A stretch of DNA of 64,000 nucleotides from Actinobacteria bacterium IMCC26077 (GTDB taxonomy: Bacteria; Actinomycetota; Actinomycetes; Nanopelagicales; Nanopelagicaceae): NCBI GenBank assembly GCA_002284915.1, contig CP015606.1:248001-312000 (forward strand), given 5' to 3'. Of the stretch, positions 1 through 7,632 are shown in pieces (the first letter of the stretch is position 1; every line of letters begins with the position of its first letter). Both the position numbers and the translations under genes were made by a program. The notes beneath the pieces are model-generated. The model was given only the letters and a program-made list of their open reading frames with translations, made no database searches and was not told the origin of the DNA.

Positions 1-180
1 CACCAGGGCATTGGCATGAGCCTGTGAAAAACCGTAGTTCTCTCGGAGAAACCCAACTTGTTCGGGGTATTTCGCATCTCCCAAATTCTTTACTTGAGTA
101 ATCCAGTATGTAATTTTTTCGCCATACTTTTTCTCGATAGCGGGAAAATGAGATTCCCGATTTCCTGATTTATTAGCCAT
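1..180 (-). CDS. DUF4287 domain protein, 3' end outside the window
   Basis: Sixty codons are visible, starting ATG at 180; the reading frame runs off the left edge. The N-terminus (MANKSGNRESHFPAIEKKYG) followed by a GEKITYWI segment and the ending SQAHANALV match the short DUF4287 domain, whose usual hallmarks are an IEKK(Y/H)G start and an HANALV end. The function of the family is not established. The ATG lies 4 bases beyond the stop of the transporter gene and is preceded by GGTGAG, so the two are probably co-transcribed. The missing C-terminus may hold a second domain, often DUF5655 in this family. Confidence 0.8.
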   Translation of the reverse strand, partial: MANKSGNRESHFPAIEKKYGEKITYWITQVKNLGDAKYPEQVGFLRENYGFSQAHANALV

Positions 181-184
181 AAAA

Positions 185-1153
185 CTAGCTCACCACTTTT
201 GAAGCGATGAAAAATAGAATCGGAATACCGAAAATAAGATTGAAGGGGAAAGTTACTCCTAAGCTCGCCGTAATCGACAACGAAGGATTGGCTTCTGGCA
301 AAGCCACTTGAACAGCGGCAGGAGCGGCAATGTACGAAGCGCTGGCGCACAAGACCCCAAGCACTGTGGCGCCGCCGACCGACAATCCCGCTAGTGCTCC
401 ACCAAATACACCAAGCGTTCCCGCGATAATTGGAAAGATGATCGCAAAGAGGAAGAGGCCAAATCCAACATCTCTTAATGCTCTGATTTGCGAACCTGCT
501 AAATATCCCAGATGCATTAGAAAGAGCGCTAGGACCCCCGGTAACAGCTCCACAAAGAAAGGAGTAACTTTGTCATAACCAGTTGACCCTGAGATTGCCC
601 CAACTACTAATCCGCCTATCAGTAAAATAACGGTTTTGCCAAAGAGTATTTCTTTAAGCGAAGTAGTCCAAGCAACTTTTCGATTAAGATGACGTGTCGC
701 CAAGAAGATTCCGATGATGATGCCGGGAATCTCCATGATTGCAAGTAACGTGGTGGCAAATCCTTCGTAAGGCCTATTTATACTCTCTAATAACACAAGG
801 GCAGCAGTAAAAGTTACCAAAGATGTAGATCCATAATGAGCTGCTATCGCTCCTCTATCAATCTCGGAAAGCTTTTTAATACGCGAGAGTGAGATAAAAG
901 CTAATAAAGGTACGACGCATCCAAGTACAAGCGTAATCAAAACCGGGCGAACAATCGTTCCAGGATCCGAATTACTCAGTGAAACGCCACCTTTGAGACC
1001 AATTCCAAATAGTAAGTAGACTGAAATGACTTGATAGACCGCATCGGGAATTCGAATATCACTTTTGAATCTGGCTGCCACGAATCCCAATACGAAAACA
1101 AGAACAGATACGGAAGTTAAATTGCTACGAGCTATCTCTAGAGAGTTACTCAC
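185..1153 (-). CDS. SbtA-type sodium-dependent bicarbonate transporter family protein
   Basis: A 322-residue integral membrane protein of the family once called DUF897, whose characterised members (cyanobacterial SbtA) are Na+-dependent bicarbonate importers. About ten hydrophobic segments are visible. The family-like stretches LFGIGLKGG near the N-terminus, AAHYGSTSLVTF mid-protein and CASASYIAAPAAVQ near the C-terminus are present. The open frame extends upstream through a tRNA gene, so the first usable start is the GTG at 1153, one base after the tRNA. No Shine-Dalgarno lies between them. No carbonic anhydrase or PII-like SbtB gene is adjacent. In a heterotroph the substrate could be bicarbonate or another small anion. 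The family assignment is firm; the substrate is inferred. Confidence 0.85.
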   Translation of the reverse strand: MSNSLEIARSNLTSVSVLVFVLGFVAARFKSDIRIPDAVYQVISVYLLFGIGLKGGVSLSNSDPGTIVRPVLITLVLGCVVPLLAFISLSRIKKLSEIDRGAIAAHYGSTSLVTFTAALVLLESINRPYEGFATTLLAIMEIPGIIIGIFLATRHLNRKVAWTTSLKEILFGKTVILLIGGLVVGAISGSTGYDKVTPFFVELLPGVLALFLMHLGYLAGSQIRALRDVGFGLFLFAIIFPIIAGTLGVFGGALAGLSVGGATVLGVLCASASYIAAPAAVQVALPEANPSLSITASLGVTFPFNLIFGIPILFFIASKVVS

Positions 1154-1154
1154 G

Positions 1155-1227
1155 TGCGCCCGAAGGGACTCGAACCCCCAACCCTCTGATCCGAAGTCAG
1201 ATGCTCTATCCGTTGAGCTACGGGCGC
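1155..1227 (-). tRNA. tRNA-Arg (anticodon UCG)
   Basis: A 73-base cloverleaf. The acceptor stem GCGCCCG pairs with CGGGCGC, the discriminator is A and CCA is not encoded. The anticodon arm TCTGA-CTTCGGA-TCAGA gives anticodon UCG, reading CGA. The T-loop carries GGTTCGAGTCC. A TATCAT box about 30 bases upstream on the same strand could be its -10. The transporter reading frame follows after one base. Confidence 0.95.
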
Positions 1228-1354
1228 AGTATACGTTTCTCACGTATGTACCCAATGATAGCCGGACTTTGGAATGCTACCTAAATACCTGCAGGCAATT
1301 GCACCGCTGTACCCGGAACGGAAATCTAGCCAAGGGCAATCATGCCGGCACTAA

Positions 1355-2602
1355 CTATGAAACTATGAGGTTTCCTAGAAGCTTTCCCCCAAGCGAGAAA
1401 GTTAGCCGATATCCATTGAGATTTGATTTAGAACGAATAGACAAGATGCCCGATTTACTTGGTGTAGCCCCAAATCGTAATGTTCGCGAACCCGATTTAG
1501 TAGCAACTACCTGGACAGAACGTCCAGCTAAGCTCGTAGAGAATTCATAAACAGTGAAACCCAATCTTGCTTTAGTTCCTATGAAGTTAACTTCGGTATT
1601 TTCTATCTTGGTTGTTTTTTTCTGTTTTGGTTCAATTTCAAGAGGTTGGGTTTTCACCTCTCCAGCTTTTTCAGGGACAACGCTTATTTCCTTTGGGGTT
1701 GGTGTATTGGTTGATAATCGAGGAATAACAGAATTTTCAACAACCTGGCTGGGGTTGTTACCAGCGACCTGGGTTAAAGGTTCGCTCACATCTTTACCGG
1801 TCATTATTTCTTTGTCTTGTGATTTCACCGGATCAATACCTTTTGCCTTCAACGCATCAATCTCAGACTTCAGCTTCTGCATTTGTGTTTGCGTGTTCAC
1901 TGCACGCCGAGTCACATCAAAAATAGATTGCTGAGTGCTATCAAAGGCCGCCTTGCACGAATTCCGCAATTGAATTTCTAGGGGGTCAGTCGAGTTAACG
2001 TATCGAAGCATGCATTGCCCAGATTCCGCTTCGTATTGCCTCAGCGTGACGTTCACCAAGTAAGTGTCAGACTCGTTTGATTGCCGCAATTGATCGTATT
2101 GAAGTTCTAGATCACTCCATGGATATTTTGCTGGTTGCGAGCTGCTATTTGGGTTCGAACTGCTTTCTGAGTTTGTCGTGGGCGAAGGAGTAGGTTCGGG
2201 TGTTGAGCTTGTCGAGGAAGGAGTTGGGGTAGGAGTAGGTGCTACTTGATTTGCCTTTAATGCTTCAATTCTTGTTCGCAGATCGTCCATCTGGCGATTC
2301 GTGTTTGCCGCTCGCCGAGTTACATCAAAAATAGATTGCTGGGTGCTATCGAAAGCAGCTTTGCATGATTCGCGTAATTGAATTTCTTGGGGATCTGTCG
2401 AGTTAATGTATCGAAGCATGCATTGACCAGATTCCGCTTCATATTGCCTCAGCGTGACATTTACTAAGTAAGTATCGGATTCTTTCGATTGCCGTAATTG
2501 ATCGTACTCGCGTTCTAAGGCTGAGAGTTCGTCCGGGAATGCAGGCAAAGCCAACAATAAAACGGCCACGAGCGAACTAATCAGGGCTTTGCAAAGCTTC
2601 AT
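1355..2602 (-). CDS. secreted repeat protein with shared C-terminal beta domain
   Basis: A 415-residue protein of unknown function. Residues 1-23 form a signal peptide ending near AFPDE. Residues 28-117 and 164-253 are two almost identical alpha-helical units. Each begins YDQLRQS, holds a pair of cysteines (GQCMLRY and SCKAAF) and ends in a coiled-coil-like EALKA/DALKA stretch. They are joined by a Pro/Thr/Ser-rich linker (residues 121-157). A disordered stretch to about 340 leads to a C-terminal domain containing SVQVVATKSG and SNLNGYRLTF, which resembles the C-terminus of the lipoprotein at 44136-45569. The start ATG has no clear ribosome site. The gene lies 54 bases below a tRNA-Arg. It is probably an exported surface protein; its partner and role are unknown. 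Confidence 0.8.
   Translation of the reverse strand: MKLCKALISSLVAVLLLALPAFPDELSALEREYDQLRQSKESDTYLVNVTLRQYEAESGQCMLRYINSTDPQEIQLRESCKAAFDSTQQSIFDVTRRAANTNRQMDDLRTRIEALKANQVAPTPTPTPSSTSSTPEPTPSPTTNSESSSNPNSSSQPAKYPWSDLELQYDQLRQSNESDTYLVNVTLRQYEAESGQCMLRYVNSTDPLEIQLRNSCKAAFDSTQQSIFDVTRRAVNTQTQMQKLKSEIDALKAKGIDPVKSQDKEIMTGKDVSEPLTQVAGNNPSQVVENSVIPRLSTNTPTPKEISVVPEKAGEVKTQPLEIEPKQKKTTKIENTEVNFIGTKARLGFTVYEFSTSLAGRSVQVVATKSGSRTLRFGATPSKSGILSIRSKSNLNGYRLTFSLGGKLLGNLIVS
1844..2113 (-). repeat. second copy of the 270-bp intragenic repeat
   Basis: Encodes residues 164-253 of the secreted repeat protein. It is highly similar at base level to 2252-2521. Long identical runs cover the region encoding TYLVNVTLRQYEAESGQCML, with mostly synonymous differences elsewhere. 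Confidence 0.9.
2252..2521 (-). repeat. first copy of the 270-bp intragenic repeat
   Basis: Encodes residues 28-117 of the secreted repeat protein. The copies differ mainly at their two ends and keep both cysteines and the aromatic positions, pointing to an in-frame duplication under purifying selection. Confidence 0.9.
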
Positions 2603-2656
2603 GACGTAAGTTTTCCATGCAAGTTATGGTCGCGCTATTTGAATTGTTTGATAACG

Positions 2657-2729
2657 CGCGCCCGAAGGGATTCGAACCCCTAACCTTCTGATCCGTAGTC
2701 AGATGCTCTATCCGTTGAGCTACGGGCGC
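2657..2729 (-). tRNA. tRNA-Arg (anticodon ACG)
   Basis: A 73-base cloverleaf with acceptor stem GCGCCCG/CGGGCGC and discriminator G. The anticodon arm TCTGA-CTACGGA-TCAGA gives ACG, expected to be edited to ICG and to read CGU/CGC/CGA. It is a close paralogue of the tRNA-Arg at 1155-1227, differing in the anticodon and a few arm positions. It lies 26 bases after the fprA stop and may be transcribed with it. Confidence 0.95.
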
Positions 2730-2755
2730 AATATTTTGGAGCGGAGCAGAGCCTA

Positions 2756-4072
2756 CTAGGTGCTCTTAGCCCCTCCCAAACTGAGCAATTCGGACCACGA
2801 AACCACCTTGCGACGGGGTCTTCCGAGCGCCTCTCCAGCGGAGATTTCGACTGAATTAATTGCGCTCCAGCCATCGTGCGTCACTATTTTTTCGCTATTT
2901 ATATGAGCATCAATTGCGCCGACGCCTTTAGGAGTCGCCGGAAGTTCAGCCACAATTCGTTTTACGACTTCACTCGAATCACTCTTATTTGTACCGATAA
3001 CTCCCGACGGTCCACGCTTGGCCCAGCCCACAACATAAACGCCTTCACGTACCTTGCCATCGACATTTGCGATTCGACCACGCTCATTTGGCACTCCTGG
3101 AATCTCCAAGCCCTTATAACCAATCGCAGTTATCAGTAGATCACAAGGAAGTTCCACTATCTCATCGGTCGAAACGACTTTGTCATTCTCCACTCTGTTT
3201 ACCGCAAATTTCACTCGCTCTACCCGGTCGCTACCCAATACCTCAAGCGGCGTGAGCAAGAATGCAAGTGAGAGCTTTCGCTCATTTCCGCGATGTTCTG
3301 CATGTGCGATTTCCTTCATCGCTTCGAGATTGGAACGTAAATCTTTTTCACTTTCGATACGTGCACCAACGCGCGAGATCGCATCAGCAATCTGTTCTGG
3401 TCTAATAAAGACGTCAGTCTCTTCAAGTTTTGGTAGCTCGCGTAATTCTGGCGATGTAAAAGCGGCATGCTCAGGGCCGCGACGTCCAACAATCGTGACA
3501 TCTCGAATTGAACTCGCATGGAATACTTCGAGCGCATGATCAGCAATATCGGTACTCGATAATTCATGGGGCACGAGCGCAAGCATCCGCCCACAATCCA
3601 TAGCGACGTTGCCAGCGCCAATAACGATTGCGTACTTACCTTCAAGAGGGGGATTCACACTCGCATAATCCGGATGTCCGTTGTACCACGGTACAAAATC
3701 AGCTGCCGAGATAACTCCAGGCAATTCCTCACCTGGGATGCCAAGCTTCTTTCCAAGTGAAGTCCCGGTGGCAAGCACCACTACGTCATACGCTCGCTCA
3801 AGATCGGCAATCTGAATATCTCGCCCCAATTCGACATTTCCAAAGTAACGATAATTAGGTTCGGCAGCGATTTTCTCGAAAACTTTCGTAACGGTTCGAA
3901 TCTTGGGGTGATCTGGGGCAACGCCGCTACGTACTAACCCCCATGGAGTTGGTAACCGATCGAACATATCGATCTGAAATCCCCGTTCAGCGTCTGCTGA
4001 ATTGTTGAGGGCCTGTGCAGTGAAATAGCCAGCAGGGCCGGCACCAATAATCGCAACTTTATATCTCTTCAT
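2756..4072 (-). CDS. fprA: ferredoxin/adrenodoxin-type NADP+ reductase (FprA-like)
   Basis: A 438-residue FAD enzyme that moves electrons between NADPH and ferredoxin or similar carriers in the cytoplasm. The N-terminus has the FAD dinucleotide motif (VAIIGAGPAGYFTAQAL). RLPTPWGLVRSGVAPDHP, typical of the adrenodoxin-reductase family, follows. Then come the NADP-site motif VIGAGNVAMDCGR and the C-terminal GWAKRGPSGVIGTNK. The frame is open to a GTG at 4078, but GGGAGG sits 5 bases before the ATG at 4072, so that start is chosen. It begins 44 bases below ribH, so it may share the riboflavin operon transcript, which fits a flavoprotein. Confidence 0.9.
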   Translation of the reverse strand: MKRYKVAIIGAGPAGYFTAQALNNSADAERGFQIDMFDRLPTPWGLVRSGVAPDHPKIRTVTKVFEKIAAEPNYRYFGNVELGRDIQIADLERAYDVVVLATGTSLGKKLGIPGEELPGVISAADFVPWYNGHPDYASVNPPLEGKYAIVIGAGNVAMDCGRMLALVPHELSSTDIADHALEVFHASSIRDVTIVGRRGPEHAAFTSPELRELPKLEETDVFIRPEQIADAISRVGARIESEKDLRSNLEAMKEIAHAEHRGNERKLSLAFLLTPLEVLGSDRVERVKFAVNRVENDKVVSTDEIVELPCDLLITAIGYKGLEIPGVPNERGRIANVDGKVREGVYVVGWAKRGPSGVIGTNKSDSSEVVKRIVAELPATPKGVGAIDAHINSEKIVTHDGWSAINSVEISAGEALGRPRRKVVSWSELLSLGGAKST

Positions 4073-4116
4073 TGGCACCTCCCGTAATTCTTGGATTCCT
4101 TCTTATCCTACTAAAA

Positions 4117-4566
4117 CTAGAGGAAGGTGAGCGCCGCTACTGCCGCATCAAATCCTTTATCCTCTTTACTTCCTGATACTCCAGAACGTGCATGCGCCTG
4201 CTCGAGAGTGTCACACATCAATACACCAAACCCAATCGGGCGCGAGAATTTCAGTTGTACATCCATAATTCCTTGAGTCACGCCTTGGCAGACATAATCG
4301 AAGTGCGGTGTCTCCCCACGGAGCACCAACCCGACCACAATCGCGCCGTCTATTCCATCTTCAAAGGCTCGCTGCGCAGCAAGCGGCAACTCGAATGAAC
4401 CTGGAACATAAATTTCGGTAATACTCTTCACCCCAGCCGCCTCGCAAGCGCGCCTCGCTCCCGCCACAAGTTGGGCGCAAATATCCATATGCCACGAAGC
4501 GGAAATAATCGCGATCCGAGCCTTTGGTTTAGCTTCGAGAGTTACCTGCGGCGCTGCTCCTGACAT
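4117..4566 (-). CDS. ribH: 6,7-dimethyl-8-ribityllumazine synthase
   Basis: A 149-residue enzyme condensing 5-amino-6-ribitylaminouracil with 3,4-dihydroxy-2-butanone 4-phosphate, the penultimate step of riboflavin synthesis; the family forms icosahedral or pentameric shells. Visible signatures are ISASWHMDI near the N-terminus, VPGSFELPLAA and VVGLVLRGETPHFDYVC, which carries the catalytic His region. Its ATG overlaps the ribBA stop by one base (TAATG), so translation is probably coupled. It is the last rib gene of the operon. Length is normal for the family. Confidence 0.95.
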   Translation of the reverse strand: MSGAAPQVTLEAKPKARIAIISASWHMDICAQLVAGARRACEAAGVKSITEIYVPGSFELPLAAQRAFEDGIDGAIVVGLVLRGETPHFDYVCQGVTQGIMDVQLKFSRPIGFGVLMCDTLEQAHARSGVSGSKEDKGFDAAVAALTFL

Positions 4567-5771
4567 TATTCGACCTTCCTTAAGTGTCCCAATCGTTCTG
4601 CTTTGGTCTGTAAATATCTCTTATTGTTTCGATTGATTGTTACTTCAAGAATTTCAATCTCAACGCGAAACCCCGCATCCACAAGGTTTTCCGCCTTCTC
4701 AGGATTATTGGTAAGTAGCGTGAAATTCTGAATACCAAGAGTCTTCAAGATATCTATCGCATCTGCCCATTCACGGCCATCGACTGGAAGACCGAGTGAG
4801 ATATTTGCATCGACAGTATCAAGTCCTTGATCTTGTAATTGATACGCCTGAATCTTCTTATCTAGCCCAATCGCTCGACCTTCGTGGTCGCGAAGGTAAA
4901 TGATGTAGCCACTTCCATGGGCTGCAATAATTTCGCGAGAGAGCGCAAGCTGCTCACCGCAATCGCACCGTTGGGAACCGAGGACATCACCAGTAAAGCA
5001 TTCGGAGTGAATCCGAATTTTAGGATTGATACCTGATCCATATTTCAGAATTACATGCTCGCGGAATTTCAGCGCGTCAAAAGTTGCAATCTGCCACTGG
5101 CCCTCAGCCGTTGGCAGCTCAGCCCAATTCAACACTGGTCGTTCTATATTGCTCGTGATGTGACGTTCGGTGGCCAGTGCGCTCAACTCAGCGACGGTAA
5201 TCATCGGAATCTGATGTTGTTCCGCAAAGCGCGCGAGCGTAGACCCGCGCATCATCGCACCATCCTCATCGACAATCTCAGCCAGAACAGCAAAGGCAGG
5301 GGCTTTCACTAGAAGTGAAAGGACAACGCCAGCTTCTGTATGGCCCGTTCTGCCAGAGAGCAATTCACGGTGTGCGATGAGCGGAAAGATATGGCCTGGT
5401 CGAGCAAAACTCTCTGCGCTAGAGCTTTCATCGGCGAGCGCATGGATAGTCATAGTGCGCTCGGCAGCGCTCACTCCCGTGGTGATCCCGGTTTTGAGAT
5501 CGACTGACACGGTAAATGCCGTGCCGCGCTGATCTTCATTTCGCTCCACCATTCGCGGAAGATCCAAGCGGCGAGCGCTCGCTTCAGTCATAGCAACGCA
5601 CAAGATTCCAGTGGTGTGCCGAACGATAAAAGCAGTTTGTTCGGAGGTGATGAGATCTGCCCGAACGATTAGATCGCCTTCGTTCTCTCGGGACTCATCA
5701 TCAGTGACAATTACTAGACCGCCGGCGCGATAACTTTCCAGCGCGCGCAATACCCTGGCATCGCTATTCAT
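4566..5771 (-). CDS. ribBA: bifunctional DHBP synthase / GTP cyclohydrolase II
   Basis: A 401-residue fusion that starts both branches of riboflavin synthesis. Residues 1-205 are 3,4-dihydroxy-2-butanone-4-phosphate synthase (acidic metal loop DDESRENEGDL). Residues about 206-401 are GTP cyclohydrolase II with the zinc-binding set ECFTGDVLGSQRCDCGEQL. The RDHEGRAIGL and TVDAN motifs are also present. Both halves appear complete, so the fusion looks functional. It overlaps ribE by 8 bases upstream and ribH by one base downstream. Confidence 0.95.
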   Translation of the reverse strand: MNSDARVLRALESYRAGGLVIVTDDESRENEGDLIVRADLITSEQTAFIVRHTTGILCVAMTEASARRLDLPRMVERNEDQRGTAFTVSVDLKTGITTGVSAAERTMTIHALADESSSAESFARPGHIFPLIAHRELLSGRTGHTEAGVVLSLLVKAPAFAVLAEIVDEDGAMMRGSTLARFAEQHQIPMITVAELSALATERHITSNIERPVLNWAELPTAEGQWQIATFDALKFREHVILKYGSGINPKIRIHSECFTGDVLGSQRCDCGEQLALSREIIAAHGSGYIIYLRDHEGRAIGLDKKIQAYQLQDQGLDTVDANISLGLPVDGREWADAIDILKTLGIQNFTLLTNNPEKAENLVDAGFRVEIEILEVTINRNNKRYLQTKAERLGHLRKVE

Positions 5772-6372
5772 GATTTGCCGCCTTACTAATTAGTCGCTGC
5801 ACATATTTGGCAAGAACATCAACTTCGATATTGACGGTATCGCCGATCACCTTCTGCGAGAGGTTGGTCTTTGCCAGCGTCTCTGGAATGAGCCAGACCG
5901 TAACTTCATTCTTTGCATCGTTCATCTCACCTACGGTGAGGGAGACGCCATCGAGGGCGATAGAGCCTTGATTGACGACAAACTGGGAAAGGTGCGCTGG
6001 GATACGGACCACGAACTTCTCCCATTTCTCGCCCGGGGCTCGTTCCACTACTTCAGCAATTCCATCGACATGTCCTTGGACGATATGTCCGCCCATCAAA
6101 GAATCAAGGCGCGCAGAGAGTTCGACGTTGACTGGTGATCCTTTGACTAACTTTCCTAACGTTGTCACTCGCAACGTTTGGACCATCACATCAGCAGCAA
6201 AGGTGGAATCAGTAATTGCGATAGCCGTGAGGCATACCCCGTCGATGGCTACTGAGTCGCCCTTTGATATTCCGCGGACGCTGATTGGTGCCTCGATGGT
6301 GAGGATGGCAGAGGTTTCACCAACTTTGATATCGGTGACCTTGCCGAGCTCTTGAACTAGTCCAGTGAACAT
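5764..6372 (-). CDS. ribE: riboflavin synthase, alpha chain
   Basis: A 202-residue enzyme that dismutates two 6,7-dimethyl-8-ribityllumazine molecules into riboflavin. It shows the diagnostic N-terminus MFTGLVQELGKV. Two internally repeated lumazine-binding halves are visible: GDSVAIDGVCLTA in the first and GSIALDGVSLTV in the second, with SLMGGHIVQGHVDG between. It overlaps the ribD stop by one base (TAATG) and overlaps ribBA. Some nomenclatures call this gene ribC. Confidence 0.95.
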   Translation of the reverse strand: MFTGLVQELGKVTDIKVGETSAILTIEAPISVRGISKGDSVAIDGVCLTAIAITDSTFAADVMVQTLRVTTLGKLVKGSPVNVELSARLDSLMGGHIVQGHVDGIAEVVERAPGEKWEKFVVRIPAHLSQFVVNQGSIALDGVSLTVGEMNDAKNEVTVWLIPETLAKTNLSQKVIGDTVNIEVDVLAKYVQRLISKAANHE

Positions 6373-7358
6373 TAGCCACGCACCCGTCGATAGTGACTTT
6401 TTACATCGTCGCTAATTCGTTCCGTTCCTAAGAGCTCCCAAGTAAGTGCCTGCGAAAGGGAATTGATACCGAGCGCTTCAACCCATTTCTTACCAGCGCC
6501 CAGCAACTTTGGGGCTTGATAGATCATCAATTCATCGATGACATCACCCTTGATTAGCGAAGCGAGGAGTTTCCCGCCCGATTCCACTAACGCATGGTTG
6601 ATGCCCTCGTTATTTAGTAACTCGATGAGCTCCGCTATTTCATGGGACTTCAGATGGGTGAATTGAGTTGAAGGAATATCGCGTGTGCCCATGACCACCC
6701 GAAGTGGCGTAGGGGCATTTGCTATTCGAGGAAGAAGCGAGGGTTGATCATTGAGAAAAGTCTCGGTGCTGGTGATCACAGCGCCAACTTGTGCTCGCAA
6801 ATATTGAACATCTTCTCGAGATGCTTCACTGGTGATCCACTGTGATGTGCCATCTTCGGCTGCGATGTAGCCATCGAGAGTGATTGCCACCTTTGCTGTT
6901 ATTAGTGGGCGCCCAGTGGTGATGCGGTGGAGCCAAGCTCGTTGTTCGAATTCCATAGTTGAGCTCGGCTGATGGATTGCCTCTATCCCCGCTTCTTGTA
7001 GCGCCTGCGCGCCGCCACGAGCGATTGGATTGGGATCGGCCACTGCATAAACAACTCTCTTGATCCCGCTTGATTTAATCGCTTCAGTACATGGCCCTGT
7101 AGCGCCGGTGTGATTACACGGTTCAAGAGATACATAGAGCGTGCCACCGCGGGCTTTCGATCCAGCAGCATTAAGGGCGATAACTTCGGCATGGTCATTG
7201 GAGATCTTCTTCTTATGTGCGCCTTCGGCAATAAAACACCCATCTGCGTCGTACACCGCTGCAGCGACATTGGGATTATGGATGCACCAGCCCGATGCGG
7301 CGCGCGAAAGCGCGGCGAGATCGCGATAGATCTCATCCGTACTCTTCACATTTCCCAT
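6372..7358 (-). CDS. ribD: diaminohydroxyphosphoribosylaminopyrimidine deaminase / uracil reductase
   Basis: A 328-residue bifunctional enzyme performing the deamination and side-chain reduction after GTP ring opening. The deaminase half carries the zinc motifs HAEVIAL and SLEPCNHTGATGPC (residues about 50-95). The reductase half starts near residue 150 with RPLITAKVAITLDGYIA and is somewhat shorter than in larger RibD proteins. The ATG is preceded by GAGGGGGTGAC, a strong ribosome site. It is the first gene of the operon, directly under the FMN riboswitch. Confidence 0.95.
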   Translation of the reverse strand: MGNVKSTDEIYRDLAALSRAASGWCIHNPNVAAAVYDADGCFIAEGAHKKKISNDHAEVIALNAAGSKARGGTLYVSLEPCNHTGATGPCTEAIKSSGIKRVVYAVADPNPIARGGAQALQEAGIEAIHQPSSTMEFEQRAWLHRITTGRPLITAKVAITLDGYIAAEDGTSQWITSEASREDVQYLRAQVGAVITSTETFLNDQPSLLPRIANAPTPLRVVMGTRDIPSTQFTHLKSHEIAELIELLNNEGINHALVESGGKLLASLIKGDVIDELMIYQAPKLLGAGKKWVEALGINSLSQALTWELLGTERISDDVKSHYRRVRG

Positions 7359-7401
7359 ATGTCACCCCCTCGCTGAAAAAAACCAAGCGTTTTCGGGGTG
7401 C

Positions 7402-7434
7402 AAAAAAGAGAACTTGAGCGAACGCCAGCTCAAG
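7402..7434 (-). terminator. riboswitch-controlled intrinsic terminator of the rib operon
   Basis: On the minus strand CTTGAGC and GCTCAAG form a 7-bp stem around an 8-base loop (7413-7434), followed by TTCTCTTTTTT. The loop and right arm contain GCGTTC, which can instead pair with GAACGC at 7446-7451. GAGC (7426-7429) can likewise pair with GCTC (7441-7444). This gives a competing antiterminator of 6+4 bp. Confidence 0.85.
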
Positions 7435-7460
7435 AAATACGAGCAGCGTTCACTACATGC

Positions 7461-7580
7461 GTTATCTCTCATCCGGACTTTAACCGTCGGTCTCAGAATT
7501 TCACTGAGTCCACCGCCCACTGGCTGTGTGCGGGTCGCAGACTTTAACTGCCGGTTCGGAATTACACCGACCCCGATAAC
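7461..7580 (-). promoter_or_regulatory. FMN riboswitch (RFN element)
   Basis: The 5' and 3' ends pair perfectly as P1 (GTTATC with GATAAC). Between them lie the conserved RFN segments in order: GGTGTAATTCCGAACCGGC, then AGTTAAAGTCTGCGA, an optional arm around AGCCAGTGGGCGG, GTGAAATTCTGAGACC, and GACGGTTAAAGTCCGGATGAGAG. The aptamer sits about 100 bases upstream of ribD, with a terminator in between. FMN binding is expected to release the terminator hairpin and switch the operon off. Confidence 0.95.
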
Positions 7581-7620
7581 AGAGGAGAGTCTAGTCGACT
7601 CCATTATGGACAACCACCGC

Positions 7621-7626
7621 TACCAT
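7621..7626 (+). promoter_or_regulatory. candidate -10 box for a leaderless GNAT transcript
   Basis: TACCAT fits TANNNT and is followed by exactly 6 bases before ATG 7633. This would place the transcription start at or next to the start codon. Confidence 0.5.
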
Positions 7627-7632
7627 TTTTCG

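Noticed and set aside
1154-1255. Upstream extension of the sbtA-like frame to 1255
   Set aside because: The additional 34 codons are the tRNA-Arg read as protein (ARSSTDRASD...), a frequent annotation artefact.
1065-1550. 161-codon plus-strand open frame across a tRNA and antisense to two genes
   Set aside because: It runs through the tRNA-Arg complement and opposite the transporter and secreted-protein genes; the peptide resembles the well-known translation of a tRNA antisense (RRDSNPQPSDPKSDALS).
1844-2521. Possible direct repeat as a mobile element
   Set aside because: No terminal inverted repeats, target duplications or transposase; the copies are coding and in frame.
1155-2729. Two similar tRNA-Arg genes as attachment sites of an integrated element
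   Set aside because: The enclosed 1.4 kb holds only a secreted-protein gene, no integrase, and the tRNAs have different anticodons, so simple paralogy is more likely.
7414-7632. Upstream part of the GNAT open frame
   Set aside because: It overlaps the FMN riboswitch and terminator on the other strand and does not resemble the family N-terminus.
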